DNA of 64,000 nt, taken from Pratylenchus scribneri. Taxonomy: Eukaryota > Nematoda > Chromadorea > Rhabditida > Pratylenchidae. A program made the translations under genes and the position numbers. The stretch lies in contig JAQSEB010000047.1 in the NCBI GenBank assembly GCA_030063045.1, forward strand, positions 2,604,001 to 2,668,000. Reading direction: 5' to 3'. The notes under the pieces were generated by a model, which was not told the DNA's origin, did no database searches, and saw only the letters and a program-made list of their open reading frames with translations. Shown here one piece after another: positions 1-17,778 of this stretch (positions within the stretch are counted from its first letter, which is position 1; each line of letters opens with the position of its first letter).

Positions 1-695
1 AATTGAACGGCTCTTACCAAGAATTTATTAGATATAGAGATTTTAGTTGTAATGATTAAATGGAAATGTCATTAAGGAAAAATATAAAATGAATTTCCCT
101 CAAGCAAATTGTGTCCATTCTTTCGAATGCAGAATTTTTGGTTGCAGCAGAGGAATAACATATACTACAAATTATAATTCTGATTTCATTTGACTTGAAT
201 TAATTAAATTTAGGCCAAATTTTCATTAAGAATAAATTATTTTTAGAAAATAAATCAAATTTACTTGGAGGTAGGGTGGGGGGAGGGGAACAAACCAAAA
301 AAGGCGAAAACAATTAAATTGAGGCAATCCCTAATCTTTCGTTAAATTCGTAGATTACATGGATTCTATTAAAAATGAAATTTGATTATAGTTGGAAATT
401 ATCCATTGACCTCAGTACTGTTTTTAAATTTTGTTTTGAATTGTTATTAATTAAAAGATTGTTAGGAATTCCCGAATTTTTAAAAATTATATTGGCCAAT
501 AATCGAGATGACTTTTGATGCATTTTTTTTCAATTTCGGTCAAATGGTTTTTCGTAGTCAAATAGGTTTCAGCAAACAGCAGATGATAGTTTTTCTAATT
601 TTGGTAAAATGATAATTTTTTTCGGCCTAGTGTAAGTTTCCTAGAAGCCATGTGTTCTGCCTACAATACCCTGCGAAGTGCGAACGGTGGTCGGT
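1..695. other. Non-coding AT-rich flank
   Basis: No exon chain, RNA gene or clear repeat is visible in this stretch. It is AT-rich with one short G-rich run near 270-290. It could be the distal flank or 3' region of a gene outside the window. Confidence 0.5.
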
Positions 696-978
696 GTCGG
701 TGGTAGAGACCGGCGCGGAGGAAAATCCGGACCCGCGGACCGGATTTTCGAACCGAAAAAATCCCGGGCCGGACCGGACCGGATAATCCGTACAAAATCC
801 GGTCCGGAAATAATCCGTACCAAAAAAAATACGGATCCGGATACGGATTACGGATTTTCAAAAAAAATTTTTTTCGCAGATTTAAAGTAAAAAATAATTT
901 TTTTTTGCGCATATAAAATAAAAATAAATAAAATTTATCGTAAAATTAAAACAATGAATGAAATCAAATTCATGCAAA

Positions 979-1100
979 TTAATATGAGCCGACTTCAGGA
1001 ATACTTTTATTAAGGAAAATCAACATTTCTACAGTTTCTGGACTCAAACTTGATCGGCGATAATCATAAACATCTTGTGCAATGCTGAATAATTGTACAC
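979..1100 (-). pseudogene. hAT transposase C-terminal (dimerisation domain) remnant
   Basis: Reading the minus strand from 1100 down to the TAA at 979-981 gives about 40 residues including [13 protein letters not shown] followed by [14 protein letters not shown]. This is the pattern of the hAT C-terminal dimerisation region, where a Leu-Ser-Pro-Glu stretch leads into a short hydrophobic helix with Leu-Asn-Lys. The frame ends at a proper stop. Upstream on the minus strand it is broken off exactly where the foldback element at 1101-1738 begins, and I could not find the rest of the transposase beyond that insertion. It lies inside the hAT element at 704-2160 and is presumably its degraded former coding region. 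Confidence 0.75.
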
Positions 1101-1738
1101 GATAAATTAGATTTAATTAAGGCCAAAATGGATCAAAAGGAGGTGCTCGGGATATATCTGGATAAAGGAGGATTAAGGTGGATATAGAGGGATTAAATGG
1201 GAATATTGACTGAAATTGATGGGTGATTATTCGCTTGGATTAGGGAGGGTAGGGAAGTTAGCCGGTGGCCCTGACTAGACTAGTACTCAAACTGGTAGGT
1301 TTAAGGCCTATAATACATTTATAAAGCTAGGGATTAGGGTAAGGGGTTCGGAGTATTGGATTCGCGCGAAGCCGGAATTAAAACAGCTCCAAACCGGGAC
1401 ACGCGCATACCGCTTTAAAATCTTGAAGCGGCACAAATCCAAAAATAAGCCTTATATTTGTTGATATCGAAAAATATTTCCTAACTTAATCCTATCAATT
1501 TCGGAGGCTTAATCCCCAATATCCACTTTAATCTCTCGATATCCGGATATATCCCGCGCACTCTCAGGGCCATCGGCTAACTTCCCTACCCTCCCTAATC
1601 CAAGCGAATAATCACCCATCCATTTCAGACATTATTCTCTCTTAATCCCTCTATATCCACCTTAATCTTCCTTTATCCAGATATATCCCGCGCACACCCT
1701 TTTGGTCCATTTTGGCTTTATTAAAACCTAATTTATCC
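1101..1738. repeat. Foldback (long inverted repeat) element nested in the hAT copy
   Basis: The left arm (about 1101-1273) and right arm (about 1566-1738) are imperfect inverted copies. Shared words include GATAAATTAG at the outer end, CCAAAATGGA, GGGATATATCTGGATAAAGG, GGTGGATATAGAGGGATTAA and GGGTGATTATTCGCTTGGAT, then GGGAGGGTAGGGAAGTTAGC. The arms are about 170 bp with roughly 290 bp between them. The middle carries a partial further copy of the GGGATATATC/GGATTAA motif near 1500-1560. No ORF is visible. The element interrupts the hAT transposase remnant, so it arrived later. Confidence 0.8.
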
Positions 1739-2399
1739 ATATTTTTTTTATTAGAAACCATTTTATGTTGAATAATTAATTTTTATTTACATTCGTTAAA
1801 AGAATGTGAAAAATCATTCGGCAAAAAATTGGTACCCATTGGATAAAGAAAGCAAAAAAAGATATGCCTATTAAAAAAGAATCAGAAAAAGTAAATATAA
1901 AAAAAATATTTAATAGAATTTTTACATCGTTTCAAAAAAATTATTCAAAAAATTGGATGAATGGTCCTTTTTAAAACAATTTGGAAAATCCGTAAGATCC
2001 GGACCGGATTGTACGGATTGGGAAAATTCCGGGCCGGACCGGACCGGATAATCCGTACAAAAATCCGGCCCGGAAAAAATCCGGAAAATCAAAAAATATA
2101 CGGATTTCGGACTCCGGGTCCGGATAATCCGTACGGATCCGGAATCCGCGCCGGCCTCTAGTCGGTGGTCGGTGGGGTCCACGCGTGACGGTACGGTAAA
2201 AAAATCGATTAAAAATTTATTTTATGGCGAAATGTATTATATAAATTAAAAAAATAAATTTTTCATTTTTTATTTTATTTTTTATTCAATTTGATTCAAT
2301 ATTCAATTCAATTTGTATTTTTTTAAAAGGGCCCTTTTTCTAAAATTTTCTTAGCTTAAAAAATAATTAAGATTAATTATTAAATAAAATTGAAGCCAA

Positions 2400-4419
<2,020 letters not shown>

Positions 4420-4655
4420 AGATCGACAAAAATAATTTAAATCATAAACAAAACATTGGCTGCATTATAAAAATGGATTGGATTTGGATTATTATATTGA
4501 TTCATGGTTGTTGTGTTGTAATTCTTTATTTACGTTATAAATTATACACAATATATAAATTATTGATCTTTATGAAATTATTATTCGGATTTAATTAATA
4601 TCTTATTATTGTTAGTGAATTATTTCAACATTTTCGAATCATATAAATTTTTTTA

Positions 4656-4669
4656 GACCAACCATACAA
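4656..4669 (+). promoter_or_regulatory. Possible spliced-leader acceptor for the UTP14 gene
   Basis: A T-rich tract ending in TTTTTTTAG lies about 14 bp before the ATG at 4670, within the 250-bp gap after the prolyl-tRNA synthetase stop. In nematode operons downstream genes are trans-spliced at such sites. There is no upstream in-frame exon to explain the acceptor. Inference only. Confidence 0.4.
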
Positions 4670-7084
4670 ATGGAGAAAGTAGAATTTGATGAACTACTGG
4701 TTAATATCAAATCAACAAGGTTTGTTTTTATTAAAATAAAAATGTTTACAAAAAATATCAGACTAAATTACATTTTTCGATTAAAAACTAAGATAATTTA
4801 TTTCTAAAGTATTCAAAATCTACTACAAATTGGCCATCAAACAATAATCTAAGTTTTAATAAATTTGATCATCTTTTTCCAGGAATGTGAATGAAATAAA
4901 GCAAAAATTGGACCGGGAAAAATGGAATGATACGAAGAAAAAAGTAAGAGAAGAGAAGAAAAATAAACGTTTGAAGCAGAAAAGACTCCGTCATAAAGAT
5001 GAGGAAGAGGTGGCAAATGAATTGGAAGAAGCTTTTGAAAAGCAGGAAATGGATCGAAAAAGAAATAAAGTTTTAGCTGCGCCAATTCATCGACAAGCGC
5101 GAGAGAGGATTGAAGGAAAAGTAGCTTATCGTCAAACACGAAATGAATTGCATCAATGGCAGCCAATTGTTAACAGTGAGTTTGTTAAGAAGAAAAAAGC
5201 ATTAATTTTTGTGATTTATTTCAGATCTTCGCGTGGCTGAACAGCTCCAATTTCCAGAAAATGAACAAAATGCTGACAATCCATTGAAGGAACAAACAGC
5301 AGATGAACGGGCCAAAGAATTTGTGGTATATAAATTTATAAATTATATTAAATATAAAATGTTTAAACAGCCGAGAAGCGAATTAGAGCAGAAAATTTTT
5401 GAAGTTTTGGGAAAAAGCAAATGGAATATTTGGAATGATGAGGAATTTTCACAAGCCGAACGAGAAATTCTGAATTCCTTGGAATTGAAAGAGGTACAAA
5501 TATAAAATTTTAAAATCTCAAATGAATTTCAGGCAAGAAAAAAATGTGAAGAATTACGTAAAATGAGAGCATTGCTAACATTCCATGCGGCTAAACAAAA
5601 ACGCCAGTCAAAAATCAAAAGCAAAACGTATTTAATTTAAGAATTTCATACTAATAATATTTACATATATAAACAGATTTCATCGAATCCGAAAAAGGCA
5701 AGAAAGGCGTGAAATAGTCAAAGAAATTGGAACATTGTTAGTCGAAAATCCAACAAAAGCAAATGAACGAATTGAACAACTTGAAAAGGACAGAGCCTAT
5801 GAACGGGCTACATTAAAGCATAGAGGAACCAACAAATGGACAAAACAGGTCTTTTATTGGGAATCCAATTTATGATAATAATATGAAAAAATAGATTCGA
5901 CAATTTGCAAGCCGAAATCCTGAACTTCGTAAAAAGGTCGAAGACCAATTGCGATTTGGGAGAGAATTAAAAGGCACTCATGGAGCAGAAGCCTATCAAG
6001 ATGATAGCGGAGATTCTTCGGCAGCAAATGATGGAGACGACGATGAAAAGGATAATTTATCGAATCAGAAAATTGTGCAGTTGGCAATGGATGAAGCAAA
6101 TAATGCTCAAAAAGATGATAAATCTTTGCCCAAAATTAGCGAAAATCCATTTTATCGAAGTGCATTGGAGAATATTCGACGAGAACGAAAAGAATTAGTA
6201 AAGAAGGCAAAGCAAAGAGCAACAAATGAAATAAAAAAAACGCCAAAAAATGATGAAGTTCCGAAGGAAGCAGAAAATGAAGAAAAACAACAAATAAATG
6301 AACCAGAATTCTTGGATGTAAATTAAATTTTTATGAATTTTCTTTAAAAATTTTCCCCACATTTGAAGTTGAATGTGCGACAAATTGTGCAAATACCTGA
6401 AGAATTGGCGGATGGAGTTGATGAAGATACAGGTTTTTAATTTATTTTTACACAAATTATTACGGAATTACTAGATATTCAACATGCATTTTTGGCAGAG
6501 GCTTATGAAGATGATGATGTGCTCACTGAATTTGATATTCGAAAAAAGCGAATAGAAGAGGAAGAAGCACCAAAAGAGAAGACAAATCGTTGGGCGGCAA
6601 TGCGTGGTTGGGGCTCTTGGACAGGACCGGGCATTTCATTTGAAAAGGAGAAGCGACGAATTGATGGGTTTGATATTTCAATCAATGTAAGAAAAGATTA
6701 GTACTTTTTAGTATATTGGGAAAGCAACCGGATAAACGGAAAATGCGAGCATTGAAACGTAAAGATGCTCAAATGCGTGGTTTAATAATTCGGGAACAAG
6801 TGTCTGATGGAATTCAAAAATTGCAACCAAAGGATGTGCCCTTCCCATTCACCCGCATACAAGACTTTGAGGCATATATTCAACAGCCATTGGGAAGAGA
6901 TTGGAACACACCGGTGGCCGTGAAACAATTAACAAAGCCCTCCATTAAAACAAAGGTGATCATTTGAATATTCAAATAAATAATATTAATTCAAATTAAG
7001 AGCGGCCGGATAATTCGCCCATTGAACAAGGATTTGAAGCTGGAGAGGAACAGAACTATTGAAATCATTGGCGAGGAAAAATAA
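4670..7084 (+). CDS. U3 snoRNA-associated protein UTP14 homologue
   Basis: Eleven exons (first 4670-4719, last 7001-7084) join in phase to about 605 residues. UTP14 belongs to the small-subunit processome in the nucleolus and is needed for 18S rRNA maturation, where it activates the helicase Dhr1/DHX37. Family hallmarks are visible in order: an early Lys/Glu-rich coiled stretch, KIKSKTFHRIRKRQ, ERATLKHRGTNKWTKQ, a long acidic low-complexity middle, GWGSWTGPGI, then VPFPFTRIQDFEAYIQQPLG, WNTPVAVKQLTKPSIKTK and a short C-terminal RIIRPLNKD. The splice between 6667 and 6712 was chosen because a donor at 6668 restores frame; the stronger-looking donor at 6687 leads to a stop. The pairing with a tRNA synthetase gene just upstream fits a growth/translation operon, but co-transcription is not shown by the sequence. 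Confidence 0.9.
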
Positions 7085-7605
7085 TTGAACTTATTGTTGT
7101 TTGATCAATAAATTTTCTTCAGTTTGATTATTTAAAATTATAAATCGACCCAATAAAAAACAAATTTAGACTTTTTGTAATTTTAAAATGTTGAAAATGG
7201 ACCGTAGATGTTATATATTAGAATATAGATCTTTCGGATTGTTTTATTCCAACATAGCTCAAATGGAGAAAGTATGACGTACATGACATGATGAATGAAT
7301 GAAAAAAAAACGAAAAAGGGATTTATATATGTTGAACGCGAAACATTGTTGAGAAGGATTGAAATATTTGTAAGGACGGGAGACATGCGATAAAGAAAAC
7401 GAAGGATTGGATGACTGAAAATTGAGTTGAGTTCCCAGAAAATAGACCGAATGATTTGATGAACTTTTTTTAAAAAATTTCCGGGTACCCAACTCAAATA
7501 GAAAATTCTTTTATTGTAGGTGAAATAATAGTTTCATGTCTTCTCGGGCCATAAGTCTTCTTTCCATAATAAATCACACGACCATTTTCATTTCTTTTCC
7601 TCCAA
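7085..7605. other. Convergent intergenic region
   Basis: 521 bp between the stop codons of UTP14 (+) and the CK1 gene (-). It should hold both 3' UTRs. AATAAA-like words occur (for example near 7110 and 7568, the latter on the plus strand only). I see no gene here. Confidence 0.5.
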
Positions 7606-8965
7606 TTATTGCGGTTGTGCGGAAGCGCCAGCCGCCGGGTCTGTGGTAGTAGTAGCCGTATTCGGATTGTTCATTGTCGCCTTTTGCTTTAGCAATGTCC
7701 AGTCAAATGTATAGTCATACTAAATTATTTAAATATTTTTAATAAACACAAAATAGAAAAACCTGATGATTGAGTGTTCGGAAGAGGATGCGGAAAAGTT
7801 GGCGCAAATACATGTAGTCAGGTGCTTCGTCAAAACGCAACCCGCGACAATAATTCAAGTACATGGAGAATTCGGAGGGAAATCCTTTGCAAAGCATTTC
7901 AACGGGAGTGGACATTTTCTATTTATTAAAATATAATAAGAATTGATAAAAAAAGCAATAACCTTCTCGCTGATTTTTTCATATTTCTGCTTTTTGTTCG
8001 CTGCCTTCAATCCTTGCCATCTATTAATTTGATTTTAATAAGGCGTTTATTAATGAACTTACGGCAAATTTCCCCGATTGAAATACATAAGCACATAGCC
8101 CAATGATTCCATGTCGTCTCGACGAGATTGTTCAATACCTTAAAATATATTTTCGAAATTGATAATTAAAATATATTCCATGCCCATGTGCGCATTGATG
8201 GACGCATAACGTGCAGTTCCGGTCAAATTCTTGTTGTCGCGGTATGGAATATGTATTCGAGTGCGTGAGTCACGGTATTTCTTAGCCAATCCAAAGTCAA
8301 TGATGAAGAGTTTGTTACAGTGGCGACCAATTCCCATCAGAAAATTATCCGGCTTAATATCCTTAAATTTGAACAATTATTCCAGGTTAATTTGTATTCT
8401 CATACTCTGTGAATGAAATTCTTGACATGCATATATTCGATACGGCCAATCATTTGATCAGCTAGCATCAGAACTGTCTGAATTATTATTCAAATTATTT
8501 TTTAAATAAAAATTTTCAAAAAAAACCTTCATTGTAAATCGTCGACTGCAAAAGTTGAACAAATCTTCCAAAGATGGTCCAAGCAAATCCATTACCAGGC
8601 AATGATATTCGCGTTCAATCCCATAATAGCGAATGTGTGGAATTCCAACACCGCCTTGCAAAATTTTGTAAACTTTACTCTCGTAGAGCAATTGTGGATG
8701 ACGAGCCTTAATATATTTGCATTAGGTTTGGAGATATTAATGGAAAAGAAAACAACCTTGGTAGATTCCAATTTGACTGCAACTTCTTCACCATTCTGGA
8801 TATTTATTGCCAAATAAATGTCACCGAATGAGCCACTACCGATCTTCCTTTTCAGTTTATATTTTACGCCGACAATGAATTCCTGCTAAAAATTCATTTT
8901 TTTAGTTAACATCATATAATATTTATACAACAAACCTTGCTGTTTTGAGTTACAACAGCAGCCAT
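7606..8965 (-). CDS. kin-19: Casein kinase 1 alpha (KIN-19 type) Ser/Thr kinase
   Basis: Start at 8965 ([10 protein letters not shown]), stop at 7606-7608, several exons, about 345 residues, the usual CK1-alpha length. The kinase core is nearly textbook: glycine loop [10 protein letters not shown], lysine in [10 protein letters not shown], catalytic loop [19 protein letters not shown], the CK1 substitution SIN for APE in [13 protein letters not shown], then [38 protein letters not shown] and CRGLRF near the end. CK1-alpha phosphorylates beta-catenin in the destruction complex and in C. elegans KIN-19 acts in Wnt-controlled divisions. The C-terminal tail is short and Thr/Ala/Pro-rich. The intron at 8139-8183 needs a GC donor (ATGG|GCATGG), and the resulting [11 protein letters not shown] matches the conserved family sequence. 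The gene is divergent from the CNNM gene. Confidence 0.95.
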
Positions 8966-9886
8966 CAATTTTGAAGCAATATAATAAGATAAGATGCACA
9001 AATAGGACAAATAGGATTAGAATTTATGAATTATTTCTTTCGGCTTGTGACTAAAAATTAATCAATTTTGATAATAGAAATAATGAAATTAATATTATCA
9101 ACTGAAAATTAAATGATGGTTAAGTCTTGAAATATATTTTGCGGTTTATAAAAAGCTGGCTCAATAATTCATCTCATCATTCATATCAAAATTAATCAAT
9201 CCAATTCAGCAAATTTACTTTTATACAACGACAATTTCCTCCTATATTTATTAACTACTATGTTGAAAAGAGAGGAGAGGGCAAGAAAATATTACAATTC
9301 TAACAACTTAATGGAATAGAGTGTAGAAATATTTAATGGTAACAGAGATATTTAAAGAAGAAAGACAATTGCTAATTGTAAATTGTCATAAACCAACTTA
9401 TTTTACTCTCAAATTCACTACATTTTGGTTTCGTTTAGGTTCTCGCCGGTTTGTGGTTTCATTCAATCAAAAGTCAAAAGTATAAAATTAATGCAACTAA
9501 ACTATAATTAATCTATATATACTTATTTTATTGCATAATATAATAAAATAGGGTTCATCATCGCTATATTTTCAATAGAGCATTTTCATATTTACCAAAT
9601 AACCATGACCTTTTAATTTAAAACCTAAATTCCATGAACGAAACCCATACCAAAATTAATATTACTCTTACTTAAATTGTCTTTCACAAAATAAAATGCC
9701 AAAATATTTGCGAACGGTCCTTTAATACAGTAATACATATTTTCCATGCGATTGCGATTTTTCTTGCAAAATAACTGACAGAGATCAAATATTGCATTCA
9801 TTCATTGGAAATATAATAGATTACAAACAACATTTATTAAAAACTTGAAATTGAAATAAAATTTTGGTATAATTTCCATCCACCGG
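8966..9886. promoter_or_regulatory. Shared divergent promoter region (kinase / CNNM)
   Basis: 921 bp of AT-rich DNA between two start codons on opposite strands. It should contain both promoters. I could not identify a convincing TATA box or factor site; the assignment rests only on gene orientation. Confidence 0.5.
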
Positions 9887-15048
<5,162 letters not shown>

Positions 15049-17778
15049 AATTATAGCCAAAACATTACAATAATGTATTTTATTTTTATATTCCTTACGA
15101 AAACTATTAAAGTGTATTGAATACCGTACTATAATAATAATGGTTTCCTTCTTTTGTCGTTTTCATTTTTTTTCAGTAACTTTGTTTTCATTTCCTCAAT
15201 CATTTTCTTAACAAAAATTTTTATATCCAATAATAAATACAAAAATTTCTAATAATCCCGATTTTGACGACAAAAACAACGAAGTTTTCGCTTTGAATCA
15301 GACCAGTGTGCTCTCCATTCATTCAAATACATGTACTTATACCTATAATATTCTAATCCCTATTATATTGTTTAATCATTCTAATGAGACACTTTGCATA
15401 TTTCTGAATTCTGATCTAATTTCTTTTTTGTACCCTTCGTATTTCCAGTTTCCATCAAATTTTCCTATACAATTATGGTCGCAAAAAAATGTCTAAAAAA
15501 TAAAAATTGAACCAATAATTTGCTGGTCATTCGCTTCTTCATTTTTGTTATCCCCTTTATTAGTCCACAAAATCAAAATTCATTCATTTTATAATCAAAT
15601 CTAATAGAATAAAATTTAATTTTTTAATTAATTACATTATGTCAATTGTTTTTAAATTTTACAAATAAAAAAAATGTGGATTTTGAATTTAATTTTCATA
15701 AGTAAATACATTTTTACAATAATTCTTACTAATTATTGTAGATCTCATCGGTCTTCGGTCAGAGCCTCAGAGCTCAGAGTCAAAATAAAAAGGCATTTAA
15801 AAGTTACATTTCGACTGATGATGATGATGCATTATGGGTTAATATAGAACATTTTTTCATAAATTGCCATATGTAGATGTACTTTTTGGGTTTAAATTGA
15901 AGTTCCGTTCCCCGAGATTGGCCAAATCCAACTATTCCATTGCCAATTCCAATTCGTCCATTTTCCAATTCAATATGCAGAGAAATATTGTTTTCTTTTG
16001 TTGGAGGCGCAATTCGCCGACTGACGACAAAAACGTGAATCGATCGATCAAAAACATTGGGGCAGCTGGCAATAAGGGGCGGGTGGAGACAGTCATCCCA
16101 TCTCGTCGATAATCCCATCGACCATCACCACATTTTTCATCTTTTCAATTCACAATTTAGAATTTACCAGCAAATTTCGTCAGACCAAATTTCCCTTTCT
16201 AATAAGTTTAAATCTGCCTATACTCTCTCTAATTCATTAATTCCCATTGAGAAAACATATTCATTGGCCATTGATTCGTTTCTGCGCGAAATATGATTTC
16301 ATTATTCTTTCATAATTTATTTTTGCCAAAATATTAAATCCGCAGCATTTTTCCATCTAAATTTTTTCTAATTCCAATTTCCACTCATTTTAATTTTCAT
16401 ATTTAATTGCAATTTTTCGCCTTATTTGACCTCCATTCCACCATTTTCGACTTTCCACACCAAAAATCCATGGGAATTTCTGGATAGAAGTACGTCGGAT
16501 GGGACTTTTATTCCTTGGCCCATTCAATTGCCCCGACAAACAATTCTTCTTTCCTTTCTTTCCCAATTCCCACTTTTATGCAGCTCCATCAAACCCGATG
16601 ACACCCGAAAATCCCCTCCTCTTCTATACCATCTATTTCACCATTTTTTTCTGCTGGACTGAAAATCTCTTGGCCCTTCCAAATCTGAAGATCAAACAAA
16701 AATCCACGCATAAATGAAGACAATACTTTGTGTGCGAAAATTAAAAAAAACGCAAATAAAAGTGGAACAATTTGATGGGTGGGCGGATGAGATTTGGGTT
16801 AAAAAAATGGGTACGATTTTTAATAGACAAAAGCTCTCTCTATGCACTATATTGTACTTGTAATATTTGTTCAAAAATCAAGACATTTCCATCAAATTCT
16901 CCCAAGTTCGCATTGGCCATTAACGAATAATTTTCATTAGACATTTTTTGTTTAGACTGTTGGCCATTTCCCTCTCAAATTTGACATATTACATTTAGGC
17001 ATTCGCTAAAATAGCCATTTTTGATTGGTTACATTATCATATGCCACCAAAAAATTTATGCTTAATCAGGGGATGCTCATGGTTTTGCGTGACTTATTTC
17101 TTATTTACTAAAAAGAAATGTTTCACTGCTGGCATATTTAATTCTTAGTTTATTTAAAAGCAACATTATTATAGCCCAAATTGTTAAATAATTCACTGAA
17201 AAGAAAATGGTCCTTCCAATTGAGCACTTTAATCCAGCGATAATGGCACTTAAATTGTCTTTTTTATAAAGTTCAATCAATGCTAATTCATTAATAATTA
17301 TTATTAAAATTAACGATCCGAATGACTGAATTCTGAATTTTCATTATAATTCGTAATTGGTTTGAAAACCATAAATTAATTTTTAATTTTTCCTTCAATT
17401 TCAATCAGCAATGAGAATAATACGAAATATGATATGACGAATTAGGATGGAAACCGTACCTTTGGCCTCATTTGTCCAACCCATCAAATGGATTTTTCTG
17501 ACTAAGATTTTTGTTTTTTTTTGTGCCTCATTTCATACTTTTAATGGATGTCAATGAAAATTGCTAAAATTTTTTCCGGGCTACTAAACAGTAAAATGTC
17601 AAAGTCAGTTAATTTCAATGTCCCTTTCCCTTCTTTGCCAATTTCTTCCTTACAATTAATTTTTCCCATATTTTCCGCATTTCCTCATTTATTGCCAATT
17701 CCATTCAAAAATCCATTAAGTTTCCGTTCTACTAATAAGTATTCTGATTGTGTACCTTTTTAGTCAATATATGATAGA
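15049..17778. other. Intergenic region upstream of the DGK gene
   Basis: 2.7 kb with no supportable exon chain. The first part should be the CNNM 3' UTR; the right part, ending with TTTTTAG at 17757-17763 just before the DGK start codon, probably holds the DGK promoter and perhaps a spliced-leader acceptor. Short open frames here have no conserved content or splice context. Confidence 0.5.

Larger units (their letters stand above)
704..2160. mobile_element. hAT-superfamily DNA transposon, non-autonomous copy
   Basis: The element is bounded by a perfect 8-bp direct repeat, GTCGGTGG, at 696-703 and 2161-2168. Its ends are inverted repeats: left TAGAGACCGGCGCGGA, right (reverse complement) TAGAGGCCGGCGCGGA, 15 of 16 identical. 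Inside both ends (about 704-860 and 1985-2160) the DNA turns GC-rich with many CCGGA/CCGGT words in both orientations, as expected for subterminal transposase-binding repeats of hAT elements. An 8-bp target duplication is the hAT signature. The middle keeps only a C-terminal transposase scrap and a later foldback insertion, so the copy cannot move by itself. The flanks contain GGTCGGTG words, so the duplication sits in mildly repetitive DNA, but the end-to-end match makes chance unlikely. Confidence 0.85.

Noticed and set aside
678..890. Short ORFs in the GC-rich stretch, also at 1922-2182
   Set aside because: They read through the inverted CCGGA-rich ends of the hAT element and give mirror-image low-complexity peptides.
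15049..17760. tRNA, rRNA or other structured RNA gene
   Set aside because: I looked here and in the other gene-free regions for T-loop (GGTTCRA-type) signals with a pairing acceptor stem and saw none; a covariance-model search would be needed to exclude them.
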